Origin: Diospyros lotus
Lineage: Eukaryota > Streptophyta > Magnoliopsida > Ericales > Ebenaceae
Assembly: GCF_014633365.1 (NCBI RefSeq)
Contig: NC_068348.1
Span: 18,122,311 to 18,186,310 of the forward strand
Length of the DNA stretch: 64,000 nucleotides
Reading direction: 5' to 3'
Of the stretch, positions 46,395-57,299 are shown in pieces; position 1 is the first letter of the stretch, and the number at the start of each line of letters is the position of its first letter. A program made the translations under genes and the position numbers. The notes below the pieces were generated by a model. That model saw nothing but the letters and a program-made list of their open reading frames with translations, was not told the origin of the DNA and did no database searches.

Positions 46395-48060
46395 TAACAG
46401 AAACCAGATCAAGTCTTTAGGGGATGATTCTGCTTGCTAATATTTAGTCTCTCAAACACCTTAAGATAATACAATCCATCCTTCTCCTTAGCACGTCCAA
46501 TCGTTATTCCCAAATCCTAGTCTTGAAATAAATAATGAGTTGGAAAAAATATGACTTTACAATTTAAATCACAAGAAATTTTGGTGATAGATACCAAGTT
46601 TATGGATAGTTTTGGAACATGATTTTTAATGGTGAGTTTTGGACTAATTTTTATGTCTCCTATTCTGGCTACTGTAGTTGGTGAACCATTTATAGTGGAA
46701 ACTTTTATGTTACTAGGACAAGGAGTGTATGTGCTAAAGTTTTAAGAGGCATGGGCCATGTGATATGTGGCACTCGAATCAATAATCCATGAGTTTTTAA
46801 AGGACTTGTCTGAGGCATTTAAACCATGAGAGATTAGAAACTTACCTGAATATGCCAATGAACAGGTACTTGAAGGTTTCTCAAGAGTTTCCAAAAGGTT
46901 CCTCAGTTTCTTAATCTCCTCTTTGTTGAAGTCCTTTGGCTTTTCCCTCTCTCTGTTATGCTAATGCCTGGTGTGCTTACCCTTTTTGCTACTTATTCTA
47001 TCCACCTTTGTTTCCCCACTCTTTGCTTGGTGGTTTCCCATGTAGCCTCTAGCACTTCTCTTGAGTATGTTTCGATTTGTTGTAGTAAGTGCACCACAAA
47101 GAATCCTTGTCATCTCCACTTGTAGACTTGGGTTCATTCTTCCTGTTTTCCTTACCTAAGTGCTCTTTTAGACCACGATTTGAAGCATTTGTCAGCATGG
47201 ATGAAGCTTCCATTGGTTTTGGTTCCAACATCATTCCTATTTAACTCTCTTCGGCCAAAATGATTAACACCACCTCATTGAGTGATGACAAGTCATCCTT
47301 ACCCAAGATTTGAATTCTCACATGTTCAAATTCTGCATTTAGTCGTACCAAAAAATTGTAGGTTCAATCCTTCTCAATAAATGCCTTCAACATGGATGCA
47401 TCTTCATTATCTTTCATGGTTATCACTTGGTAGTGGTCCATCTCCTACCACAACCCCTTCAACAAATTAACATTCCCTACTTTGTTAACATTGTTTTGAT
47501 CCTTAACTCATAAATTTGAGCTGCATCCTTTACTTTGGAGTAGGTTTTTCAAATTGATTCCCAAACCTTTATTGCAGTTGGTAGAAATATGCATGTGTCA
47601 CTAATTTTAAGTGACATAGAGTTCTAGAGCCATGCCCTAATCATATAATCTTGCTCGTTCCATGAGATGAAATTTGGGTCTCCTTCCTTGGGTTTGATTC
47701 TAAGTATGTGATCGAGTTTACCTTTTCCCTTTAAAATGGTTTTGAGTAGTTGCGATCATTTTAAATAATTTTTTTCATTATGTCGATAGGCAGCACTAAT
47801 TTGTTGTAGTTCTTTGAGTATTGAATTTGCTGGTGATTCTTTGGTGTTACGGGAGATGATTTTAGTAGAGGTGGAAGTAGTTGACATCCTTTATAAATAG
47901 GAATATGAAGGCAAGAAGGGAAAAAGAAAAAAAATGACTTCACAGGAAAAAAAAATGACTTTAATGGCAATGAAGGTCTTAATGGATGGCGGCGACAATG
48001 AAGACTGATGGAATAACGATGGCGACGAAGGCCGAAAAAAAAATTCCCATTGTTAGTATT
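46395..48060 (-). pseudogene. Copia II gag and protease, decayed
   Basis: Reading right to left: gag core with FLVRLNAEFEHVRIQILG and DDLSSLNEVVLIILAEES (about 47350-47250), then MLEPKPMEASSMLT and a zinc knuckle CTYYNKSKHTQEKC (47091-47049) in which the second Cys is replaced. Next is the protease start SWIIDSSATYHMAH (about 46800-46750; the catalytic motif is normally D-S-G/S-A). A GAG-pre-integrase start follows, with GRAKEKDGLYYL (about 46500-46430). Gag packages the RNA and the protease cuts the polyprotein. Several stops are present. The coding sequence ends at about 46380, at the LTR end of copia VI. Confidence 0.85.
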
Positions 48061-48065
48061 CCTAG

Positions 48066-48078
48066 GGCTCTGATACCA
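48066..48078 (-). promoter_or_regulatory. Primer-binding site of copia II
   Basis: On the minus strand TGGTATCAGAGCC follows the LTR end by two bases. Initiator Met tRNA type. Confidence 0.9.
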
Positions 48079-48080
48079 TA

Positions 48081-48487
48081 TGACAGAATTTGAGAGGAAA
48101 ATAATAATTTATTCATTCTTTACAATAATAGAAAAGGAAACCCTTTAATAATTAATGGAGAAAATCCCCCAAATGAGAGGTCCAGGAGAACTGGTAATTT
48201 CCATTAGTGGAGTACTGAATAAAAATCCCCAATCTGTGCATTAAATCTCTATACATTAGGAAACTAAAATATTATCCATAATCTTCGTTATTCATAGCAT
48301 TCCCAAATTACTCGAGTAAGCCTGCTAATTACTCAAATCTCCCTATTTACTCAAGTAAGCTTTCTCATTACTCAAGTAATCTGTCCATTCTTACTCGAGT
48401 AAGCTTCCTCATTACTTGAGTAATCTATCTATTCTTACTCGAGTAAGCTATCTATTCTTCAACTTCAACATATCCTATTTTCTAACA
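48081..48487 (-). repeat. 5' LTR of copia II, 407 bp
   Basis: TGACAGAATTTGAG..TTCTAACA on the plus strand. Matches 21962-22277 as far as that copy goes. It contains the TTACTCGAGTAAGC array at 48310-48470. Followed by T's that match the TTTTT at the other junction. Confidence 0.9.
48310..48470. repeat. Palindromic TTACTCGAGTAA array in the copia II LTR
   Basis: About seven TTACT(C/T)(G/A)AGTAA words alternate with GCTTYCTCA and CTATCTATTC spacers, giving a loose 20-25 bp period. The perfect 12-bp palindrome TTACTCGAGTAA is present several times. The partial LTR at 22230-22277 keeps two such words. Confidence 0.8.
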
Positions 48488-48493
48488 TTTTTT

Positions 48494-50254
48494 CATAAGT
48501 TGCTGGTTTGTTAGCTCCAGAATCTTTAACTACGGCTGCATTAGCATATCTTTGATTTGGTTTTTGTTATTTGCTTGATGTTCTCAATTATAGGTGAGGA
48601 TTTTTTGAAAACTCCTTTAACTGACTTGGTTTTTCTCCTTCAGTAGATTGTGAATGCACCCTTGTTTTCCATTGACTATGTTCAATACATATTATAGAAT
48701 TTCTTCATTATTCTCTTCCCTTGTTGACTCTAGAACTTCTTCTATTGTCTCTTGACTTAGCTAAACTTTATCAACCTCTTCTTGCTTTACCAATCTTTTT
48801 TTGTAGTTTTTCTTTAATCTCCCTTAAATCTAGTAATAACACTGATTGTGTTGACCACTATGATGATGCCTCATCAAACACCACATTTCAAGAAACATAT
48901 AATCGTCTTGTTGTAGGATAGTTGCATTTCCATCCTTTCCTCTAGCTATTGTATCCCACAAAAATGTAGCAAATTGCCTTTTTATCAAACTTGCTCCACA
49001 AGTGATTTGGCACAAAAACACAGCATACACATCCACACACGGAAGTGGCTGATAGTTTGCTTGATCCCCCACAACTTTAAGAGTGATGAGACAAACCCAA
49101 GACTTGCTTATGGTAGCCTATTGATCAGATGGACTCTTGTTTTCATGCATTCAACCTAGAATCTTAGTGAGACATTATTTGCGTGCAGAATGCTCATGCA
49201 TGTCTCTGCAAGGTGTCAATTATTTCTTTCTTCTATTCCATTTTGTTGTGGCTTCCTCACATGTTAGCTACCACTGTATCTTACTCTATTCTAAATATTG
49301 CATAAACTCTTTTAATGTATGTTCTTCTCCATTTTTTGTGAGCAAGCAGCATATCCTATGCCCTGTTTCCTTCTAAATTTGTTCCTTAAAATCTTTTAAC
49401 CAAGATAATGCCTCTGACTTCTCCTTGAGAAAGTCTATCAAGGTGTATCTTTAAAAATCATCAATAAAGGTGATCATCATGTATTAAAAGTAGATAAGTG
49501 AAGGCTGTTTAACTAGCCTAAACATATATGAGTGTACTAACTCCAAGGGGTACTTAGCTCTGAATTTTGACACCTCATACTGTATTTGATGTGCTTTACC
49601 ATACTGGCATATTGCACAAATAACCTCTTCTTAGACTAGTAGCTGGGAAAGACCTTTAACCAAAGACTTGATCATCATTACCTTTAGCTTATTATAACCT
49701 ACATGCCCTAAATGAGCATGCCAGAGATCTACTGTCTCGTTTTTCCTTGTCTTATCTATGTATGCATCTTGAACTAACATCACATAAATAGACTCCAGTC
49801 ACTTGCCTTCCAACATTGGTGCACTTATGGGTTTCAAGCTCCTATATACTTTGACATTCTCCAGACCAAACGACAAATAGTTTCCAACAAATGTTAGTTG
49901 GGACGCTGACAATAAATTCTTTTTCATCCCAAGCACATGAAGACATTCTACAGCTGCACTTTGTTAGGACTAAACTAAGGTTTTATCAATGCTTCACCAA
50001 TATGAATGATTAGCAATGTTGAGTTGTTGGCAATCACCACAACTCGATTTCCACCATCTTTTCTTTGTCTCTAGTCATGTGGATGGAACATCCAGAGTCG
50101 ACAATCCAGTCATCATTGTAATTGACTAAATTATCACTTATTGTGACAAGTGCTAATTCTTTTTCCATCTTTGAAACATTTGAAATCTCCTCTATGTCTT
50201 ATTTTTGGATAAGGACTTGAATCTCCCCAGCATAGGAAGCTTGCAAATCCCATT
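48494..50254 (-). pseudogene. Copia I protease and integrase, decayed
   Basis: From 50254 downward the minus strand shows the protease motif DDWIVDSGCSIHMTRDKEKM (about 50110-50050), then GAG-pre-integrase VDLWHAHLGHVGYNKLK (about 49725), [11 protein letters not shown], the integrase core start LVHSYMF and ITFIDDF, and the integrase C-terminal part LPCVDVYAVF..FATFLWDTIARGKDG..MFLEMWC (49072-48830). Stops and frameshifts are frequent. At 48494 it runs into the TTTTT duplication and copia II. The RT begins in the same frame on the other side at 21961. Confidence 0.85.
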
Positions 50255-51334
50255 CTAGCTGTAACATCCCAATAATTTGGGAGTAATTAGTAATTATTAA
50301 ATTCTGTATTTAAAGTGATTTTTGATTTATTGGAATTGAATAATTTAGTGGACAATTGATAATTATTAATTATTGTACTTGTGGTGATTATTGAATATTT
50401 GTGGGTTAAATAGAAATATTAATTTATTTTGGTGTTAAAGAGATGGGCAAGTAATTGTTGAAAAATTCGGGGTATAGAGATTATTGTTAAGTTGGGTGTA
50501 TGTGAGAATTTTTGGAAGTAGTGGGGTTTAAATGTAATTTCTAGAAACTATGTGACATTACTTTAAAATTAAATGTCTGCATATTAATGTTGAAGGAGCA
50601 GCTAAAACGGCTGGCGCACGTGCGCAAGGAGGAAAGCCCAGTCGCAAGTTTGAGGCTGGCTTGGTGCGCTCGCTGGAAGGAAATTTTGGCTGAGTTTTCA
50701 GCCAAAACCTCACCCAAAACGGCATCATTTTGGGTAAGGCGGTGGGGTGTGCTGGGCTGCCACGCGATAGCTTCTAGTAGCCTCTCCTTTGCCTTTTTAA
50801 ATGCTAGTTTCAACGAGCTTCGACCGAAATTAAACAGCAAACAGAAAGGAGAAATTATAGAGAAGGAAATGGCATGCTGAGGCTATGAAAATGGGAGGAA
50901 TTTGGGATTAAATGTGGTTTAATCGAGATTTAATTAGCCAGGTAAGTAAGGAAATATGTATTAATAATTCTATATGGTTTAAATTTAATTTTGGGTGCGA
51001 TTTTGTTAATTTTTGGAGGTTATTTTAATTTGCAGCGTGTGTTGAAATAGTGGTGTATGGCATTGCAGTGCATGGGACTAGGTTTGCATTCATTGGGGAT
51101 CATGCTTGTATGTATTGGGGGTGTGAGCATTGGCATGACACAGTTGGCCTGCTGAGTGCTGACTTATATATGTTTGGCGAGCATATGCATTTAGAGCATT
51201 CGCTTGTGTGAATTCCTACATGGGCGTAGCATGGCCTGATGCTTGGCTTATGGGGGCCTTATCATCATATTAATGCTACATAAGCCATTGCATTTATTAC
51301 TTGTTGCATTACATGGTTACGATACTCTATATTT

Positions 51335-51490
51335 ATGCCAGCCAGGGCCTCGGGCTCATTTATTTATGCTAGCTAGGGCCGCGGGCTCATCTATCTTTGC
51401 TAGCCAGGGCCTTGGGCTCATATATTTCTGCTAGCCAGGGCCTCGGGCTCATATGATTTATGCTAGGGCTTCAAACCCATATGGTGTGTG
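51335..51490. repeat. Tandem repeat of GCTAGCCAGGGCCTCGGGCT units
   Basis: Four to five units of about 33-36 bp with the core AGGGCCTCGGGCTCAT lie inside the solo LTR. Confidence 0.8.
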
Positions 51491-51708
51491 CTAGCTAGTT
51501 CATGGCAGCGACAGGTTTGTATGCGGACTTGGGTGCCAGGTTGTGCATTTCTTATGTGAGCCCCAAGGACTGCCACTGTGTGCATTGGTTTATTTATTTA
51601 GGTTGATGGCTGCATGTTATAATGCATGGCATGGCATGACATGGCACTTTGATTTCCATCACGACATTTGATGGGTGGTACTCAGTGTGAGAGATTTAGT
51701 CCCAACCA

Positions 51709-54700
51709 TAGGGCTGAGCAAAATATCAATTTAACCAATTAAACCGAATCGAACCGGCCGGTTCGGTTGGTTCGGTTCGGTTCGATTATTAATGGTGGGC
51801 GGTTCGGGTTCGATTAGTGGTAGGCTAAATTTTCGGGTAATCGGTTCGGTTCGGTTATTTGGGTAAACATACCCAAAAAATCGAACCAACCCATGCTACT
51901 ACCCGGCTACCCCCCAATCCCTCCCATTCTTTATGTCCATTCCTTTCTTCTTCAGTTCTTCCTTCTTGCGCATCATCACTCACTCACTTTCACTCTCACC
52001 CGATACCGATAGCCCGCCCAAGCCGAGAGAGACCGCCTCACCCATCGTCAACCTTCACCTCGCCCTCGTCGTCGGAGTCGCCGAACGCCTTCATCGTCGT
52101 TGGTTTCTTCCCCACCCAACCCAGCCAGCCCAGCCCAGCCCCCCCTCACTTGTCGTCGAAGCATTAACCCTAGGCCCCTAGCCCTAGATCATTGGCGGCT
52201 AACCCTCAGCTCGCCATCGGCCATCGTCGTCAAACGACTTAGACCCAAACGCCTTCAACTTCAAGGCTTCAAGCCCCTTCACAGCCGTCGACTTCTTCAA
52301 TCTTCCCCACCCAACAACCAGCCCCCTTGGCCCCTGCACCCGACCAGATTGCCCGATACGGCGATACCTAGCCACCCTCCCCACGATCGTTGAAGCATAT
52401 CGACCCTAGCCCTAGGTCACCGGGTAACCCTCACCTCGCCCTCAGACCCAAACACCTTCACCTGATAGTCCGAGACCCAGCCCACCCCCACCCTATTGAA
52501 CACGATAGCAAACCCTAAGCCTATTTCTGTGATTTCTCACCCTCCTCAGTCCTCACCTCCTCACTATCAATGTCAAGGACTCAAGGTGTCAACAATCTGG
52601 TTTGGTTTTGGGCTTTCGGCAACTTAAGAGTGAACAATCTTGCGGGTATTTGAGAAGGTAAATGATTTCAACAACTTAATCGTCGTGTGGTTTTGATTGT
52701 AATGTCCGATCTGGTTGGTTTCCCTTGCTGTTTGTTTACTCTTTCGATGCTTTGACTTAGCTTTGCGAATTTGTTGTTTCTCTTTTGTGATTTGGTTTGT
52801 TGTTTCTGTTTTGTGTTTTATGTTTTATGTTTTGATTTCATCATTTCAGATGTGGTTCTGTTTTGTGATTTCATATCCTGATTGTTTAAGCTATAGATAC
52901 ATAATACATTCCATGTAATGTAATGTACATATTGGTTTTCTTTTGTTTTTTGTAATTAGAACAAAAAAACCCAAAAAAAAGATGTAATGATCGGGTATTG
53001 CTCTTCTTAAGCATTGTTCTTCGGTTGTGACTATGACGCTACGTTTTATTTTTCTAATATTATTGATTGTAATGTAACAGGACACTATGATTTCATTTAA
53101 AATGGCGTCAACGTCCTCATCTTGCAATGTAAGTAAATCAAATCATATAGGATTCCTATATGATTTGATTTTCTACAAGTTTGATTGGCAAACTGTAGTT
53201 TTTTAAAATGAAATAAAGGCTGAAAAGAATGTTACTTAATTGTTAAGATCTTACTTAGATTATCATATATGTTTTATTTATGATTGTGTTGTGTTTATTG
53301 TTTGGTTTTGTTTAAATTAGATTTGGATTTAAGACGAATTTGTTAGGTTTAACGACGACTTACATGCCCTTTCCAACTATATGTCATCACTCTTTAAATA
53401 CAAAATTAATTACTTACAATTCTATTAAATTTAGATGGCTAGAGAAGAAGACACCGGTCCCACCACAAACATCCCTATGAATGATGATGATAGTTCAAGG
53501 CCTACACTAATAGTATCATCAAGCCAACCTCAAGATGATATAAGTGCAACATCACTAGGAAAATCTAAGAGAAAAGCAATAAGATCTAGGTCAGATGTAT
53601 GGGATCACTTCACCAAATTTGTAAATGATGAGGGTCAGATTAAAGGAAAATGCAACTATTGTTCTAGGGAGTTCAATTGTGATCCCAAAAAAATGGGACA
53701 ACAGCTTTAAGGAATCATATGGGAATTTGTAAGAAACACCCTCATGCTATAGAATCTCGTCAAATGGAATTAAATTTGCAATCATCTACAACAGGGGGTG
53801 AGAGAGAGGGTGGTGACAGTATTGGTGCAGTGGTGAATTGAAAATTTGATCAAGTGCTCACAAGAAAAGCTTTAGGTCGTATGCTGATAGTAGATGAGTT
53901 GCCTTTCAAGTTTGTTGAACGTGAGGGGTTTCGACACTTCGTGAATGTTATTTGTCCAAAATTTCAGTTTCCTTCACGTTGGACTATGGCTCGTGATTGT
54001 TGAGTTATTCAATAAAGAAAGGTTGAACATGATGAATGAGTTAAAAAATTCTTGTCAAAGAGTCTGCTTAACCACTGACACGTGGACCTCCATTCAAAGG
54101 ATGAATTATATGTGTTTGAAGGCACATATATTGATAACACTTGGACGTTAAAGAAAAAAAATCATAAACTTTTGTCCAATATGTAGTCATAAGGGTGATG
54201 CCATTGCTATGGCAATTGAGAGATGTCTGATGGGATGGAAACTCGATAGAGTTTTTACTTTGACAATGGATAATGCTAGTTCAAATGATGTTCTGCGGGT
54301 AATTTCAAGAAAAAAATGGCAAAATGGGATGCTAGCATAATGAATGGACAATATTTGCATATGAGGTGTGTGGCTCACATAATAAATCTAGATGTACAAC
54401 ATGGGTTGAAAGATCTAAATGATTCAATAACAAGAGTTAGGGATGCAGTGAGATATGTTAGACAATCCCCAGCAAGATTGAGAAAATTCAAACAATGTGC
54501 TGAAGTAGAAAAAATTGAATATAAGGGCTTGTTATCCTTGGATGTTGCAACTAGATGGAATTCCACCTACTTGATGTTAGAAACTGCTCAAAAGTTTGAG
54601 AGGACTTTTGAGAGATTTGATGAGGAAGATCCTTGTTTTCAGCTTGATCTTAGTACAAGTAATTGGAATAATGATTTGTATCAAGTTATTACTATAGATG

Positions 54701-56916
54701 GGAGACCCAAGGCAGAAGATTGGACAAAGGTTAGAATGTTTGTCAAAGTGTTGAAACATTTTTATGAGCTAACTTTGCGAGTATCGAGTAACAAATATGT
54801 CACCTCCAAGACATTTTTCCATGAGCTTAGTAAAATGCGTTGTCTCTTACAGGGGTGGTTGGAGAGTGATGATTTTGAAATGGTGGAAATGGCTGTAAAA
54901 ATGAAGAAAAAAATTCGATAAATATTGGGGGGATCCGCACAAAACAAATCACCTAATTTACATTGTTGTGGTGCTTGATCCTAGGTACAAGTTAGAGTAT
55001 ATGGAATATGTACTAAAAGAGATATATCTGGGTGAGAGAGGCGCAGGTGTAGTTTTGTTGTTAAAAAATACCCTACAAGCTTTATACGAGGAATATAAGA
55101 AACAGTTAGGACCTTAAGGTGATGCTGGAGAGTCATCTGGAGTGTCTACTCCAATTGTTGTGGCGGATGATGAGGACGACTCAGAAAACCCATTTTTTTA
55201 TCGCTTCAAAAAGCATAAGTGTAGCAGTGGTAGTGGTTCTATAAATGTGCCTTCAGAATTGGATAAGTATTTCAGTGAAGTGTGTGAGCCTCCAAGTAAA
55301 GACTTTAAAATCTTAAAATGGTGGAAAGAAAATTGTCATCGGTTTCCTATCCTATCTTTTATGGCTCGAGATATATTGGCAATTTCAGTTTTCACTGTTG
55401 CATCCGAGTCTGCATTCAGCACTGGGGGTTGAGTACTTGATTCATTTAGGAGTTCTTTATCTCCTAAAGTGGTTGAAAGTTTGATTTATACGCAAGATAA
55501 GCTTCAGTCGTCTACCATGCCAATGAGTGTTGAAGATGATTTGGATCATGTTGAACAACTTGAAGAAGGTAAACTAAGTTGAGTTTTATTCTTTTTTTAA
55601 ATTTACTTAAATTTTAGTTCAATACTTTGAAATTAACTAATTCATTTTGTGTATTGATTTTAGAATTGACAAAAATTATCTTAGACAACAGCAGTAGCAC
55701 GACTTCCAAATCCAATATGGAAATATAGATTTTTGAAGATCCCGTGCATTTGTAAGTAATAAGTATTTATATTTTTTACTATCTAGTTTATGTTTTCAAT
55801 TATTGTTTATGTTATTTTGCATTTTGGTTTGAATTATTGGATTGAATTCTTGTTTCAGCAGCACTATATCTTGGGGATGAGCTTCCAGTTTCAGGATTCA
55901 GGTTCCACTGACTAAACATTTGCTTGGCTACTGATGGAAAAAAACAGCTCGGATAGTAATATTATTTTATTCAAATCTGCCTTTGTCTTCTAATTGCAAT
56001 ATGATTGCAACTTTTGTGGTACACGAAAACAGAGATGTTGCATGAGACGTGCATAGGCCATGTAAGACCAAGTTTTTACTTATATTTTTGTTAAATAACA
56101 GTGACCTTTACAGTAGGAGTCATGGGTTAAGGGCTGCATAAAAATAACTAGTTGTTTTTCCCATTATTTCTAATTTTGTTAGTTGTGTTTGTTGTGGGAA
56201 ATATCCACTTTTGATTCCTGTAATGCATGGCTGTTAAATAGCCACTTTTGAATTAAGGGAAATATCCACTTTTGTATGTTTTTGCTATACTGGTCCACTT
56301 GAGTGAATGAATAAATGAATTGTTAATTTTTTTTGTTGTGCAGCTCTAATTATGAGTGAATGCATGGTGATGTTTTTGTTGGTGTTATCTTTATTTGCTG
56401 GAATTTTTGTTCATGAATTGGTGTTAGCCTTTGTCGGTGTTAATTTGTTGGAATTTTCCTTCATGAATCACTGATTCATTATTAGATGAGTGTTATAATG
56501 TGAAACTATGAATTTGCTCCCAATTCCCATTATCAGGTGAGTGTATGAACTTTGTTGGTGTTATTAGTTTTGTTATAATGAATCTGCTCTCATAATTCCC
56601 AATCTATTGCCAATTCCCAATCTATTGCCAGGTTAGTAACTTAGTGTCAGTGTGTCACACGGACAATTTGATGTATTCAGTTTGGTTTTTTGTATTGTTT
56701 CTCGGTTTAATCACTGATTCGGTTAGTTTAAGTCAAAATCGGTTAATTCGGTTCGATTTTTTAGTTGTTTTATCGGTTCGGTTTACGGTTCGGTTAGCTA
56801 CAACTCTAAATCGGTTAATTCGGTTTCGGTTATTTCGATTAGTGTATTTAGGCAGTTCGGTTCGATTAGGCAAAATGGGGCGATTCGGTTCGATTATAAC
56901 CGAATGCACACCCCTA
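51709..56916 (+). mobile_element. hAT element (RICESLEEPER/DAYSLEEPER-like), 5208 bp
   Basis: The left end is TAGGGCTGAGCA. The right end, on the other strand, is TAGGGGTGTGCA. CCCAACCA at 51701-51708 and CCCAGCCA at 56917-56924 make an 8-bp duplication with one difference. Both subterminal regions are packed with GGTTCGGTTCGG words (51740-51870 and 56720-56900), probable transposase sites. The interior has a C/T-rich leader (51900-52560), intron-like DNA, the transposase remnant at 53435-55582 and a non-coding 3' region (55583-56700). Confidence 0.92.
53435..55582 (+). pseudogene. hAT transposase with BED finger, recently decayed
   Basis: Domains are in the usual order. A Ser/Thr-rich start comes first. 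The BED zinc finger has VWDHFTKFV..CNYC..F, then in the +1 frame GTTALRNHMGICKKH. The catalytic RNase H-like region has CLTTDTWTS (first Asp), HKGDAIAMAIERCL and FTLTMDNASSND (second Asp). RCVAHIINL and LDVATRWNSTYLML follow, then a middle domain with YKLEYMEYV, and the C-terminal dimerisation domain with LDKYFSEV, ILKWWKENCHRFPILS and VASESAFSTGG. The defects are few: a frameshift in an A-run near 53690, TGA codons at about 53840 and 55430 that fit CGA-to-TGA changes, frame breaks near 54000 and 54150, and stops near 54920 and 55117. RICESLEEPER-like proteins bind the transposon ends and cut. Confidence 0.88.
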
Positions 56917-57299
56917 CCCAGCCATACCATATTCCTTCTATTGTGCTTGCTGAGCCTTGTGGCTCACTTTGTTTTAGCATCATTCCAGGTTGAGAATAAT
57001 GGTATTCGAGGAGGGTTATTATGGCGATTGTTATTATTTTTTTTGGATTCTGTGTGTACAAGGCAATCCCAGCCGAAAAGATCTTTGGGGTGAGTTGTGT
57101 TCAGGGGCTCTGATTATGTATATATGGTATTTGATTGATTGATACTTTATTGAGTAAAGAAGTGCCCCTGAGATGTATATTTATATTTAATTTGTTTTTG
57201 CTATTATATAATAATGGGACAAATTTTCAACCCATGCTTTTAAGTTATTACCCAGTTGTAAATAAAGATTCAAAAAATTCCGGGTCATTACACTAACTC

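Larger units (their letters stand above)
21962..48487 (-). mobile_element. Copia II: minus-strand copia inserted between integrase and RT of copia I
   Basis: The 5' LTR is at 48081-48487, PBS at 48066-48078, gag and protease at 48060-46395, and the outer part of the 3' LTR at 21962-22277. TTTTT lies at 21957-21961 and again at 48488-48492, an exact 5-bp duplication. Across the two junctions the copia I reading frame continues without a shift. The element's own integrase, RT and RNase H are not found in the window. Its interior is replaced by gypsy III, gypsy IV and copia VI. It must be younger than copia I. Confidence 0.8.
50260..57292 (+). mobile_element. Solo LTR (gypsy Tekay-like) between gag and protease of copia I, carrying a hAT
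   Basis: Starts TGTAACATCCCAATAATTTG and ends AATTCCGGGTCATTACA. The terminal words (CCCAATAATTTGGGAG / AAAAAATTCCGGGTCA) form the inverted ends common in this LTR class. CTAGC at 50255-50259 and CTAAC at 57293-57297 are a 5-bp duplication with one difference. Removing the hAT (51709-56916) and its 8-bp duplication leaves about 1.8 kb without coding sequence. The copia I sequence resumes at both sides. Confidence 0.78.

Noticed and set aside
50541..50880. Two opposing frames of almost 100 codons in the solo LTR at 50.3 kb.
   Set aside because: Overlapping on opposite strands, no domain, located in a GC-richer part of an LTR.
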